Positions 10,911-22,482 of a stretch of 64,000 nt of DNA are shown here, in pieces. Positions within the stretch are counted from its first letter, which is position 1; every line of letters begins with the position of its first letter. The translations under genes were made by a program, and so were the position numbers. The stretch is from Bryopsis sp. KO-2023 (lineage: Eukaryota > Chlorophyta > Ulvophyceae > Bryopsidales > Bryopsidaceae): positions 7,254,001-7,318,000 of the forward strand of contig BSYQ01000002.1 in the NCBI GenBank assembly GCA_030272585.1, in the 5' to 3' direction. The notes under the pieces are model-generated. The model was not told where the DNA came from. It did not search any database and saw only the letters and a program-made list of their open reading frames with translations.

Positions 10911-12163
10911 CCTTTTACAGAAACACGTCAACCCTTTGTGTGTTCTACGCCGTTCAGTAAAATTCAGCGTCGACAACGAATGGTGAGCAGTGTATTTTTT
11001 TTTTTTCAATTTTACTGGCCCAAAAGTTGCCCTAATTGTACCTGTTTCATGTTGGTTGTGGCCCTGTTGTGGCCCTGTTGTGGCCCTGTTGTGGCCCCAA
11101 TTTGTGAAAAAAAATGAGAATAAGGCTCCAAATTCAATGATTCAACTCACAATGTTTGGAACACAACGCTGATTTGTCTCTGCTGGTTGTGAGTTCTGTG
11201 GTATGGTCAATTGGTTTATTGGATGTTGCCCTTTCACAGCCCAAAACTACCATAGTTGTGAAAACGGCATTTCCAAGGGGAAATGCTCGTTGGAGTGGAC
11301 ATCCGACACAAGCCGAATGACCGTGTGAGCGACTGTGCGATCCATGATGTGAGAATCCTATTGCAAATGACAACATGTACCTGGATGTCCAGTCCTCAAC
11401 GACCCAACGCAAGAAGAGAAGAGTGTCTTTCTCACAGAAGGCAAAAAGAACGTGCAGCACTCGAGGAAGACGGATGATGTGACACCGGGTGGGTGGTGGG
11501 TTCAAAAGCTGCCAACCCGCTCCACTTTCCAGTAGAAAAAAAGTCTTTCCAGTCGAAAAAAAGTCTCTCCAAAGATCAGCAGTAGAGAAATATGTTTCGT
11601 GGGCTCGTTTGTTTGCTGTTTTTGTTGGCGGGGGTGGTTGGCTCGAGGCTCTTTCAAGAGGTGGGTTTCGTGGAGTTGGAGCTGATCTCGGTCGATTCTG
11701 CCCGTTGTGAGGTTGACAGTGTCGGTGGGTGGACAGGCTGCGTTGCTTGACACTAGGAAATCGCTTCAAGATGGGAGTATGGTTTATGGTGCGTTGCGGG
11801 ACCTCTCAATCCACACCAATGCAGTCAGGAGATTGCTTCAAGACGCAGGAACGGTAAACTCGAACACAAAAAGCGATAATGCGAATGACCTCCGTTATTC
11901 ACTTGATGAAAAAACTTGTTTTCGAAAGGCCCGATAGGGGATGTTGGGACTGTTTGTGGTGTTTGGATTCAGATTCTGGAAGAGAGCGATTTATCAGCAG
12001 GCGAAGAGAGACTGTTGAGAGCTGCAGCGCTTGGGGATATTGAAGTTGTGAGCCGTGCAATCGACAGCGGGGTCGACATCGAGGCCAAGACAGACCTTGG
12101 TCAAACTGCGCTCCTTTTTGCTGCCGCCAATGGAAACGCAGATGTCGTTCAGCTCCTGGCGGA
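10911..12163 (+). repeat. Segmental duplication, copy 1
   Basis: About 1.25 kb that matches 34225-35451 almost base for base in the same orientation. The left edge is at CCTTTTACAG. The right edge is at 12163, inside ankyrin coding sequence, after which the copies share nothing. Copy 1 has a longer T run near 10995 and an expanded 12-bp tandem unit (GTTGTGGCCCTG) near 11055-11097. The copy ends 137 bases before the Arf start codon. Confidence 0.9.
11592..12163 (+). pseudogene. Truncated secreted ankyrin gene
   Basis: This is the partial counterpart of the intact gene at 34880-36100. The signal-peptide exon (MFRGLVCLLFLLAGVVGS, from 11592) is present. So is the beginning of the ankyrin exon (from 11973 after an acceptor CAG), including the first repeat. 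At 12163 the coding sequence is cut by the duplication boundary and runs into unrelated DNA. Roughly 215 of about 279 exon-2 codons are missing, so it cannot make the full protein. Confidence 0.75.
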
Positions 12164-12300
12164 TACCCCCTTCTACATTTTTTTGTTTTTCCTGATCGGC
12201 TTCCGAAACGTATGCCTGTTCAAAAGCGCAGCGAGCGAGAAGAAAAGAAGTTCGAAGGGGAAGGATTGTTTAGGTCTTTCCCAAGAAGTAGCCCGTCAAG

Positions 12301-13999
12301 ATGGGTTCGGCATTCGCCAAGCCCTTCAATCGCCTTGCTAGCAAAAATGAAATACGAATCCTTATGGTGAGAATCCAGCGTTCAACACACACACCCCGCT
12401 TCCTTTGGGCTTCTTGTTTTTCGAATGGTCACCATCCTTTCCTATTCTGCACCTTCTGTTCTGTCGATTCTCATATTTTTTTTTCGTTGCAATTGAACGT
12501 ATAGGAAAAACACTACACGAATTATTGTTTGGGCTTTTGTTTTTGGTGCGAGAATAGACCGGTCTCGACGCTGCTGGTAAAACCACAATTCTTCACAAGT
12601 TAAAGTTGGGCGAGATAGTGACGACGGTCCCAACCATTGGTGAGTGCTTCTGGACAGATCCAAATTTTCTTCTCTTGTTTTGGTTTTTGGTCGCTCGTCG
12701 CAGGGAAGCTATTGATAGGAGGTGTGGTGCAAATGTTTTCGCAGGGTTCGTCGTCGAAAGCGTTCAATACAAGAACGTCAGCCTCAGTGCGTGTGATGTT
12801 CCTTCACTTGTCCATCTATTGGTGAGACTTTACTGCAAAGACTCCCAAGGCCTGATCTTCGTGGTAGACAGCAACGATCGCAACCGTATTGATGAAGCAA
12901 GGGATGAGCTTTGGAAGCTGTTGAACTCGGTTCGTGGGTCTGTCTGACGACATTTTCGCGAGCGTATTTCTTTTGGTCTGGATTCTTCCCTGCTGTGGGT
13001 GAATGCTTTTTTTCTATGCATGGTTATGTTTTTCACCCTTCTTGATTCTAAATACGAATAATTTTCTCGAGTAATTGTCTGTAACATGGTTGCGATAGGG
13101 GCGAGTAGCCCCTCAGGCAATATGTAATTATTGTTGTTGTTGTTGTTCTAAATACGGAGTCGTGGGATAAGAACTAGAAAAGAGCGAACAGGAGAATACA
13201 GCCAGCCATGTTATGCTACCTCTCAAGGTGCTGAGATGATTGGAAAAAAAAAAGGTCCATACTTTGGCTAATCAATGGTTCGCTAAATTAAAAAGATGCC
13301 AATAAACTGAGCAATGCTTGGCTGATTTGCATAGGATGAGTCGAAGGATGTCGTTCTGCTGATTCTTGCCAATAAGAAAGACTTCCCCAATGCAATGACC
13401 GCTGTCGAAATCACCAACAAGCTGGGTCTGGATTCTATTTTCCAGCTTGACTGGTAGGTTTGCACGCAAAGCTCTATCCATCGTGCAATCGGGTCGCCTT
13501 GATTGGAATTGTGTCTACTAGTTTTCTGCAGATGTTGAAAAGATCAGCCAGACGTTTGGAATCTGCTCTTGTTTGCTTAATCATTTTTTTCTTTGGAACG
13601 GTGTGATTTTCTTTGTCCAGGGAGCTTTCTTTTGGGTGGGTTTTCTTGTTGTTCTTACCTTGTATTACTCTGGCATTATGGGGGGTGATGGCCTCTTTTT
13701 GCTGTATTTGATTGATTGTTTGCTATAAATCAAAAACAACAGAAGATTGGCATCTTTTTCTCGTTATGATTCCTCTGGGTGTAGAAAACTGTAAGACCAT
13801 CATGTTGAGAACTCCATCTCTGCAACCGGATTTCCTTTTTTTTTTGGCGCCGTGTTTCTGTTCCAAACTTAGCAAAACATCATGCCCCTGTAGGTACATC
13901 CAGAGCACTTGTGCAATTTCTGGAGAAGGTCTGCATGAAGGCCTGGATATGTTGACTGCTCAACTTACCGCCAAACAATTTTGGTTAACGTCGTTGTGA
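12301..13999 (+). CDS. Arf-family small GTPase with an aberrant switch II
   Basis: Exons 12301-12366, 12558-12639, 12745-12929, 13335-13453 and 13894-13999 join in phase to 185 residues, against about 181 for Arf1. The N-terminus MGSAFAKPF has Gly2 for myristoylation. The P-loop GLDAAGKT lies at 24-31, switch I PTIG ends at 50, the G4 motif is NKKD, and G5 is TCAIS. Arf proteins recruit coats to Golgi and endosomal membranes. The G3/switch II block, normally WDVGGQ followed by about a dozen conserved residues, reads CDVPSL, and the region is two residues short. The conserved Gly70 and catalytic Gln71 are therefore lost. Either it is a decaying duplicate or a divergent GTPase that cannot hydrolyse GTP normally. 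The last exon is duplicated at 48795-48888. Confidence 0.75.
13057..13145 (+). mobile_element. 5'-truncated non-LTR copy with (TTG)n tail
   Basis: An 89-bp insert ending in TTG repeats sits in the third Arf intron. It is flanked by an 11-bp direct repeat, TTCTAAATACG, at 13046-13056 and 13146-13156. Its 3' end (CTCAGGCAATATGTAAT then TTG repeats) matches another tiny insert at 28949-29002. This is the signature of target-primed reverse transcription by a non-LTR element. Confidence 0.8.
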
Positions 14000-14279
14000 T
14001 GGTGTATTTGATGCGATTCTTCAAAATTGGAGGATTTGGTTTTCTCCAGGGGTTGGGTGTTTATGTTGACTTCCAGAAGTGGATCGAGGGCGCCTTTTTT
14101 CTTTTCTTTTTTCTGACATCCGCATCACTCGCCCCCGGAGTGAACTCGATTGTCTTCAGATGAAAAATGCAGATGGAAGAGTGGAACAAAGAGCATCATC
14201 ACACGAAAGCACCACCAAAAGAAAAAGAATCAAGGGCTGGAAAAATTCGCAGTTTTGGGCCATACCAGTTCATCTCCAA

Positions 14280-14925
14280 TTTCATAGGTTTATTGTCTTT
14301 TCGATTTAAAATGGAAGAAATTCGGCAGCAGGGCTCAATGGTCAGTTTGCGACGAAAGGGGGGGGTCTTGTTTCAATGAAGAAAAAGGAAAAAGAATTGA
14401 ACAAGAATTTTTTACAAGCGATTATTCCATTTCAAGTGCAGGGTTGCATTCTTGTTTCGCTGCCAATTCATCGATTACCTGATGCCTTTACATCGATGCA
14501 TTGCACCCCTTCATCTCTAGCAACAGCCTCCACCTTCAATTTCACCACAGTTGGAATGCTTCCACGACCGACATTCTCAAGGCCAGGTCCGACACTATTT
14601 TTACAAAAAAAATTCGTTCAAAAATCGCGCCTCCGGTGCAGCATATTTCCGACCAATTGGCAAGCCCCTCCCCGAGCGGCAATGCCATACTGGGTCTACA
14701 GCGAATAATCGCACTCCAATCAAGTAGCCCTTGGACGATCGTCCCAATCGCCTCAGAAAAGAGGCAGAATGCAATACTGACGGCCCGTCTGTAGAAGTAT
14801 TCGTCGGCGCAAAAGTCAGAACCTCCCAACACGGGCGTGAAAAAAAAGAAGCGGACAACAAGCCAACAACATGCACCTCGAAAACCAAAAATGGACGTGA
14901 CAGTCGCAGACACCTGCGCACAGAA
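14280..14925 (-). repeat. Dispersed repeat B, copy 1
   Basis: About 650 bp whose reverse complement matches 33540-34224 along its length. Parts of it match 18.48-19.11, 25.77-25.92 and 46.59-47.06 kb. The shared core includes GGGGTGCAATGC and a block ending CACTTGAATGG. No coding capacity is evident. It abuts the left arm of the giant inverted repeat. Confidence 0.7.
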
Positions 14926-15520
14926 AGTGCTAAAGTGCTGTTGCCAGGACCCGAAACGCTAATAACTTGCTTCTGATGCGGCTGGGACCGGCGTTTTGTC
15001 GAAACGTGGAGTCATTGAATCGAAAACGATTGCGTTGTTTGTCCGTCACACGTTCGTTTGGTCATCAACAAGAGTGTGAAAATGTTGAGACGAACTGAGC
15101 GCCTTATCGCAGTGGAGTCGGTGTCGAGGGAGGCTTTGCCCAGACAAACGTCAACGAAGTTACCCAGTGCCAACGACAAGCGGCCTACTCCCAGTTTGCA
15201 CCACCGTGCAAGAGCTCTCCTGCTGCTGGGATACCCAGGATTTGGGTCGCTGTTATTTCGCTTGGGTTCATCTTTGCATTCATGGCGAACCGTGCCTAGT
15301 TTAGAGCTACCCAATTTTACGACTTTGTCGGAAATTTAAGAATGAACAAACTCAGTTGGCATATCTTCTCCTAGTTCTCGATTACTTGAGATGTAAAAGA
15401 AACAAGCAGACACGTGATATTTGGTTGTTGAACGAATCCCACAGAGCACTCCTCTTTGGATTTACACCTCCAAAACAATGAACGTATGAGATAGTATAAA
15501 TGTATCAAACCAGAAAATGC

Positions 15521-16849
15521 TCACAACCCCTTAGAAAAGTCCCACTCTAGGATCTCCCCACTATCATAAACCGCCATCACCTTTTCATCCTCAACTCATA
15601 AGACATTCATTTTTTTCAAGATATCTTGTACTAATTTTGCGAGCAATTGAAACTCCGCACACACTTGCCCTTCTTTGTATCCCATATATTTATCGTTTTA
15701 TCATAAGATCCTGTGAACATCCGACCCTCTCTAACAATTACAGAGGTCACAAAACCTGTGTGATTTAAGGACGCGGAGGGTTGCATCCATGGGGTTAATC
15801 CCGACACCCGTCGCTCAACTACTGGCCTCTCCTCGACAGCACCAGGTACAAAACAATGCAACTGCTGCTCCGTACTATGGCACAACTCACATCGGGAGAA
15901 GGAAAACCGTAGGTTTGGTCGGCCATTTTTTAAATATCTCGAAGCTCCTAAGGAGAAGGATTTAACCTACCTTTGGTAAGTAGATAAGATTGAATCTCCT
16001 TTTAATAGATGTGACACAATCACACATGATCCCTCCCTGCTTGAGGCTGCATAACTTGAAAGATACCGCTTGAGAATTTCCACGAGCGAATGTTACCATC
16101 CCACGCTCCACAAAAAATGAGTCCATCAGAAATATCCATGGATAATACTCCTTGTTTCTGTCCACCAATCACTCTAAGACAGGCGTCGCCAACTAAGTTC
16201 CATATTCGAATGGTCTCCTCTGTTGACCCACTGACCAAGAGATTGCATGAATGGGGCAAGAGGCAGGTAACTCTTTTATTGACCTTGAAGGGATCTATCG
16301 AACTCCCACACCCCTTTTCTTCAAATTTGAAGATCCCCACCTTTGCCCCCAATGGCCACGTTGTCGTCAAGGTCCGCAATCGAGAATATACCAGAATCAA
16401 AAATTGACACGAAAAAAAAGCTTTTTCCATCTGAACGTATCCCATCCACGCCGATCACCTTTAGAATTCCCAATCACAAGCATCCCATCCATGAAAGAGA
16501 GACTAAACACGATGTCAATCTCCTCACATTCAAAAATAAGTTCTTTGCAATCGAAATCGAACACCTTGAACCCGTCATAACCACCCAATGCAATAAAATT
16601 CTCCATCTTGGCACAAAAAATTGCAACAAAATCATTTTGTTCCTTGTGAATACTGGGCTCTTTTGGTTCATGAAACCAAGCACGCTCCAAGCCGATTTTT
16701 CTTTTTAAGGACGATTCCTGATTTGTAACCTCTCGTCAAGATGTAGCGACACAAGAGCATCTAGCAAGCGAGAGAGCAGGAATCCTTCCAAGAGTATCGA
16801 TCAGGATATCCTTGGGTAAGTCCAATTCGACCGGAACAGAGTCGCTCAT
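15521..16849 (-). pseudogene. F-box/WD40 copy 2 (heavily decayed)
   Basis: The minus-strand start MSDSVPVELDLPKDIL aligns with the intact paralogs. The frame is broken by TGA in place of the conserved Trp at about codon 38 (TCT TGA, where paralogs read TCT TGG or similar). Two compensating frameshifts follow in the middle WD repeats, and an insertion of about 290 bp lies at 15765-16055 near the end of the propeller. The C-terminal WD blade is recognisable down to the TGA at 15521. The gene is head to head with copy 3, one in each arm of the inverted repeat. Confidence 0.85.
15765..16055 (-). other. Insertion inside F-box/WD40 copy 2
   Basis: Paralogs read continuously from TTTCAAG to TCACACAGG, but here about 290 bp intervene. 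No clear target duplication or terminal repeat is visible. One minus-strand frame encodes FSFSRCELCHSTEQQLHCF, reminiscent of the zinc-binding tail of LINE polymerases. The insert may therefore be retroelement-derived filler captured during repair. Confidence 0.5.
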
Positions 16850-18110
16850 GGTTGCGCCCCCCTTCACTTCCAAAAAAAACACGATTGATCAATAAATCGA
16901 CAACATTTTGTGGGAGGAGCCACTCTGCGCTCCAAAAATTGACCCTCTCACAAACAAGGTTTCTGCTGGCTGCCTTGCCGAGCGCGCGAGTCTTTTCAAG
17001 AGGAAAAAGAGCTGTGGGGTAACCCAGCACCAGCAAACGTAAAAAAAAGGTTCCACACCCCACTGGGGTGACCCCAGCCCAGCGTGGCAAAAGGTCACAA
17101 GGAAGGCGCCAAAGAGTTATCGCAATCAAGAAAAAGAAAAGAACGTCCTGAAGACCCAAAAAAAAAACCGCCGCAGTCCAGAGACCAAACCCTGTAATCT
17201 CACTCAGCCCCCTCACACCTTGTCAAACCGTCTTCGGCTCCTGCCTGGGGTTTTCTCTAGAGTGAAAAAAGCGGAAGGAAAACGCTCTCGAGGAAAGCGA
17301 ATCGAGGGGTTCTGCGATATCAAACAAGTTTTTCTTGGCGCAGCCACTCGACCGACGTCTGCGAAGTGTTTGTGAGTCGCTATCAAAACTTCCTTTGATA
17401 ACGTCTCTTTTTTTCGAGATCTTCCACAGACCAATGAAGATATTTCATTTCTTCCAATCAAGTAAATGATTTTTAGTTTTCCTGGCGCACCAACGGGAAA
17501 GAGAGGTTTTCCAGTTTCGACGGTTTTGAGTTTTTTTTTCGTCTTTCTGGGTCGTGGAAAGAGAACTCTGGATTTATTTTAACCCCGTCGCCTTTTTTCG
17601 CCCTGGCGAAACTGCGGGACTATAATCTGGAAGGAGCGAAATCGTCGAGACAAGGGTCGGACGGCAAATTTTCTGCGACAGCGATGACTCGTTGCAGGAA
17701 AAAAAAACAAGCAAGGGTACGCTGCGTTTTTTTTTGCACGTTTCTTTTTCTGCTTCGTTTTTCTTTTCAGGGAGAAAATGGAAAAATATTGGAAATAACC
17801 TCCCCCCCCCCCCCAAAAAAAAAAGAGAGTCGATAAAAAAACACCCTCTGAATGATGAAAGATGCTGTGAGAATATTTTCTATCGGTGGTGTTTTTTTCT
17901 CCTTTTTTTTCTAGTTCAATTCTGAAAGAATTATTTGTTTTTTTTGAAAATAAAGATGAATGCATCAGCGACTGTTGGTACCCACAGCTCATGCAACTGA
18001 CATACATGTTAAGAACTATTTTCAGAATTTGATTTTATTTGAGATAAATAGGTGGAGGATTGGGACAGTAGGGGTTCAATTCCCCTATGTTCCTTTGATG
18101 ATTGTTTTTT
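16850..18110 (-). other. Conserved 5' flank of F-box/WD40 copy 2
   Basis: This sequence upstream of copy 2 is matched in the flank of copy 3 (22.45-24.07 kb, inverted) and copy 5 (44.7-46.1 kb). It includes a GC-richer block with GAGGGGGCTGAGTGAGA, a purine/pyrimidine tract and the T-arm-like hairpin at 18061. It probably contains the promoter. No open frame in it is convincing. Confidence 0.5.
18061..18093 (+). other. tRNA T-arm-like hairpin, copy 1
   Basis: GGGACAGTAGGGG, a TTCAATT loop and CCCCTA form a stem-loop resembling a tRNA T-arm and Pol III B box. No 5' acceptor or anticodon arm is found upstream, so it is not called a tRNA. Equivalent hairpins occur at 22451-22482 (reverse) and 46091-46123, each at the same place in an F-box/WD40 5' flank. 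Confidence 0.45.
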
Positions 18111-18479
18111 CCAGTGTCTCTTTTCTTACCTCGAAGAAAAAAAGAAAAGGTCTGCTTTTTTCTCTTTTCAACTCCATTAGTTATACATTATTTATTCCAA
18201 CCTCTTTTTCCCCAAGAGATTTCAAGTTCGAGGTGTAATGGCACAGGGGTCAGTGCTGTTTTTAGAATGTTTGCATGTATTTATTCAACTCAGTTTATTA
18301 ACTATTTTTTAGTTCTATTCAACATTGATTTTTCAATTTTCTATTTGTCTTTCAAGAAAGTCGACACCCCTTTTTCAGTATTTCTTTGTTTTCCTGTTTC
18401 CTGACACTTTTATGTCGAGCGCTGCCTCCCTGATGATGAAAATTTCCTTCTTGAATTCTTAACCTCAAATTATAGCATG

Positions 18480-19110
18480 TGTGGGGTGCTGGAAAGCATC
18501 CAGCCAACCAGCATCGCCATTAACATGTGATGAAAGCCAGTCTGCCAACATTTACATGTGGTCAAAATGGACGAGCCATCCAGCGTTTCCATATGTGGTG
18601 AAAATTTTGATGGAGGCCATGTCTGACCCCCTTGTTCTGGAGATGGAAGGGGTGCAATGCATTATCGATGTGTATGCATGAGGTAAGGAATTGAAATTGA
18701 AACCGAAATGCAACTCTGCACTTGAATGGAATATATTCTTATACTCTTATATTAGAGCTTGTGCAAAAATATCTCTTGTTCCTTTTTCCCCATTTTCTTT
18801 ATTAATACCTCGTAAACTGACCATGGAGCCCTGCTGCCGAATTTCTTTCATTGTGAAATCCAAGAGAAACAAACACTGTGAAATTGGTGATAAACTGGTA
18901 TAGGCTGGATTGACTTGAAAGCCTTGAAAAAAACAAAAACAAATCCCGCCATAAATTCTACCTCCCAATAAATCAGTCTTGCGACTGTGGAAAATGTATT
19001 TTTTGATTGAATACCTTAGCCCCCCCCCTTCTTCCCTTTTCCAACTTATTGAATTTGCACCTGCATTTATAATCAATGTTAATACGATGCAGGTGGGTGT
19101 GAATTCTGTT
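18480..19110 (+). repeat. Dispersed repeat related to B
   Basis: This stretch matches 46590-47060 and, over its middle part, 33780-34224 and the reverse of 14280-14520. Shared blocks include TAGCATGTGTGGGG near the start, GGAAGGGGTGCAATGC, and a block ending in a C run before CTTCCC. No coding potential is seen. Confidence 0.6.
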
Positions 19111-21009
19111 TTCAAAATGTTGAAACTTAGGTAGTGGAGACCTGGACATGGTTTTCTGATTATTGATGATCATAGGGGATTCCAAATGAACGAAAACAGG
19201 TGCCATGAATTGGGCAGCAACAGGAGCCCCGTCTCGAAAGCAATCCAAGAATGTAAAAACAACCCGAGGGCTTGCTAGGTCAGGATGGCTGTCACCCACC
19301 CATTTCCTGAAGAATAGGAAAAAAAAGAGTGTTAGTGGATAAGCCAGACGTGTAAGTGTTGATTTCCTTCTTATGGATTGGTTATGGAGAGGGATGGGAA
19401 ACAGGTTTTCGAAAGTGTTGCAAGAGTTTAGTCACCCTTGCCCTGCCCTCCACAATGGAAAAAAAAGAAAAAAATAAAGCAGTTCCTGCTGTTGATTCAT
19501 TACAATTTAAAAAGAGGGACTTAGATTTTGTCGACCCCAAGGTCAGACTGATCGATCGAATCGTTGGGGTTGCTCTCTTGGTTTTGGAAGAAAATACTCC
19601 TGAGCTTTAACACAACTCTAGGTAATGATGTGAAATATAAGTATGTTTCTTGAAAAGCATCTATATCCAATACGACTGAGGGCAATTTATGGTTCAGATT
19701 GCCACGCTGATAGTTTAATGTTTTTTTTTGTCCTTACGAAAAAATGTCGATAGACTTCTGGATATCTTCATTTCCCTTCAATTTCTTTTGATTCTCTTTG
19801 TAGCACTTCTCTATTCAATACCACCACTACGGCCTTGGGGTAGACCACAGAAATGGATTAAAAAAGAAAAGGTGGCGCAGATCGGTAGCAGCAAAATTGA
19901 TTTCCAGAGAAATAACTTGTGGTTGGCTGGCCTCATCATGAAGAAATTGTTTAGCTAAACATATAATAATGACAAAAAAATTCACGTTTCCTTGTGTGCT
20001 CAGTCTAGCTGGGCAAGGGTCTTTGTTTTTCCGAGATTCGATGATGGTTCGATGACGGTCTTTGTTTTTCTTTGTGGAATTTTTTTATTCTTTCTTTTTC
20101 CAACGATTACTTTGCCGCCATCATCTTTCCAACTGTCAGACTACCCTTTCAAAAACAGATTGGGATGTGAAAAAGAAAAACTGTTGGGGGGTCTTCCACT
20201 GAGGTCGCCTTGGATTGAAGCAAACATGCTGAAATATTTTTTCCTCATTTTAAAACAGGGCTGGGAAAAAAAATAGATTCCAGTGGATTCTTCTTATTTT
20301 AAGAAAATTTTAACCTTTTTAACCTTCACACCTGGTTTTATTACCCCCAGAAACAATCCTGTTTTTTTATCTTCTTTCTGGTTTTTTTTAGGGTGGTGTT
20401 CACTGCAGTTAGCTCTGTTGGACATACTCATGTCACACTCAATTTTTTTGTCACTCTATTCTGCCAACGAACATTTTTCCCTCCCAATTTCCAAAGCTCC
20501 GCTAGTTTTTTTTGGTACAACTTTCCAACTTCCCACAAAAATCTTCGAACAAATTTTGGTCATTTTCCTTTATGAAGTGAATTTTCCATATTTCTTTTTT
20601 GCAGTTCTATATTATATTTTAAACCAGTAGAATTCCCCTGGTGTCTTTTTTTTTTTTTTTGCTTTCTGTGACTGACCCATTCATCTCTCACTCTTTTTCC
20701 CTTCCCCAAACTATGCAATTGATTGAAAATATAAAAATCAGTCAGAATCTCAGAGAGGAGGGAAAGAACCACAATGTACTATTATCCTACTATCTAAAAC
20801 TTATCTATCGTCCACCAGAACCTGAAATCAATTTTCAAAAAGACCTCTTAAGTAACCTGCACTAGGCTGCCAGAATGCACACAGAAAAGAAATTGTACCG
20901 AACATAACTTTACACACAGACTTCTGATGAAACACACCTCATCTCCCCCCCCCCCCCCCACACACACACCCAAACCCAAACACAATCATACACCCAACCT
21001 CCCTATGTA

Positions 21010-21532
21010 CAGTAGAATTCGGTTACTAAATCACATTCGGGCGGCGGGTTTTTCGCTTTAGTACGCGGCCGATTTACAAAACAAAGTCCGACATTTCCTC
21101 ATTCCCAGACGCGTCAAAGTGAATCAAACTTTAAAAAACTCTTGAATAGAGTCTTTAGAGGCCTGGCGCTTCAACTGCGTTCGAAGGAACGCCACGACGA
21201 TGTCTTGGGCATTCTCGTAGACCTCCATCTTGTCAAAGCCCCGACGCTCCAATCCTACTTCCAAACGGCGAACTGCGAACTGCGAAGGATATGACGAACA
21301 GATTCTGGACTCCATTCCGTTCATTTCGTTCGACTGTTTCGCATTCCCTTTGCACCGCGCGTCCTCTCGTTTGACGATTCTCGTAGGAAATTCGTGAGCA
21401 CCTTGATTTATTACCCGAAATCCAGATTGATAAAACGGCCACCCCCACCCCCTGAAAATTCCGTTCCTGGCGATTCTGCTGTAGTAGACGGCGTGCTGCA
21501 GTAGCCGACGCAATAGTAACCGAATTCTACTG
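21010..21532 (-). mobile_element. pogo/Tc1-like TIR element (non-autonomous)
   Basis: Perfect inverted termini CAGTAGAATTCGGTTACT lie at both ends, flanked by TA on each side (21008-21009 and 21533-21534). This is the TA target duplication of the Tc1/mariner/pogo superfamily. A minus-strand frame ends with NAQDIVVAFLRTQLKRQA then SIQEFFK. That resembles the C-terminal tail of pogo/Tigger transposases, so the 523-bp element looks like an internal deletion that kept the transposase end. It lies in the spacer of the giant inverted repeat. Confidence 0.8.
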
Positions 21533-22450
21533 TATTGATAATCATCCGGGAAAACCACTACCAAGGTGGGGGTCTTTACTAAGAACACCGAAACTGCACT
21601 ACGGAAAAAGTAGATAAAAAAAAATTCAGAAATAGACCAATTCTGAAAACAAATAAAAGTAAGATTTTTTTTATGGAAACAAACTTTTCGATGGATAATT
21701 GGCTTGCTACTACAAACAGAGATTTTAATACAAAATTTTCTTAAAATAAGAAGAATCCACTGGAATCCATTGTTTTCCCCCTAGCCCTGTTTTAAGATGA
21801 GGACAAAATATTTCAGCATGTTTGTTTTAATCCAAGGCTTCCCTGTTCATTTCAGACCTCATGAATTCTTGTTTAAGAAAAAAAACACCAATTCTCGAAA
21901 AGATCTGTTCCTAGCTCAGGTCATTATATCGTACTAATATTATCATAACAATAATTGTTAGACCTCAGTGGAAGACCCCCCCAACAGTTTTTCCTTTTCC
22001 TATCCCAATCTGTTTTTGAAAAGTCAGTCTGACAGTTGGAAAAATGATGGCGGCAAAGCAATCGTTGGAAAAAGAGAGAATAACAAATTCCACAAAGAAA
22101 AACAAAGACCATCATCGAATCTCAAAAAAACAAAGCCCCTTGCTTAGCTAGACTGAGCTCACAAGGAAACATGAGTTTTTTTTATTATTTTATTATTTTA
22201 ATTTTTATTTATTATATGTTTTAGCTAAATAATTTCTTTATGATGAGGCCATCCAACCACAAGTTATTTCTCTAGAAATCACATATGCTGTGATCTATAC
22301 CACTTTTTCTTTTTTTAATCCACTTCTGTGGTCTACCCCAAGGCCGTAGTGGTGGTATTAAATAGAGAAGTGCAAAAAAAAAAAAAAAGAAAATGGAGAC
22401 CCCTGAAGAGTGTTTACCGTTTTTGATAGTGACGAAAAAAAAAAAAGGAA

Positions 22451-22482
22451 TTTCAGCAGGGGATTCGAACCCCTACTGTCCC
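22451..22482 (-). other. tRNA T-arm-like hairpin, copy 2
   Basis: This is the right-arm counterpart of the hairpin at 18061, reading GGGACAGTAGGGG then TTCGAAT then CCCCT on the minus strand. No other tRNA arms are found. Confidence 0.45.

Larger units (their letters stand above)
14926..20400 (+). repeat. Left arm of giant imperfect inverted repeat
   Basis: This arm matches the reverse complement of about 21750-25770. The pairing runs from the block near 14930 (paired with about 25765), through the F-box/WD40 pseudogene and its 5' flank, to the block near 20000-20400 (paired with 21770-22180). The left arm is longer because about 1.7 kb (18110-19790) has no partner on the right. That extra part does match the flank of copy 5 at 46.1-47.3 kb, so the right arm probably lost it. 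Confidence 0.85.

Noticed and set aside
11134-11769. 211-codon minus-strand frame, also open at 34419-35057
   Set aside because: Openness in both copies follows from near identity of the recent duplication. It is antisense to the signal-peptide exon, which gives a better explanation.
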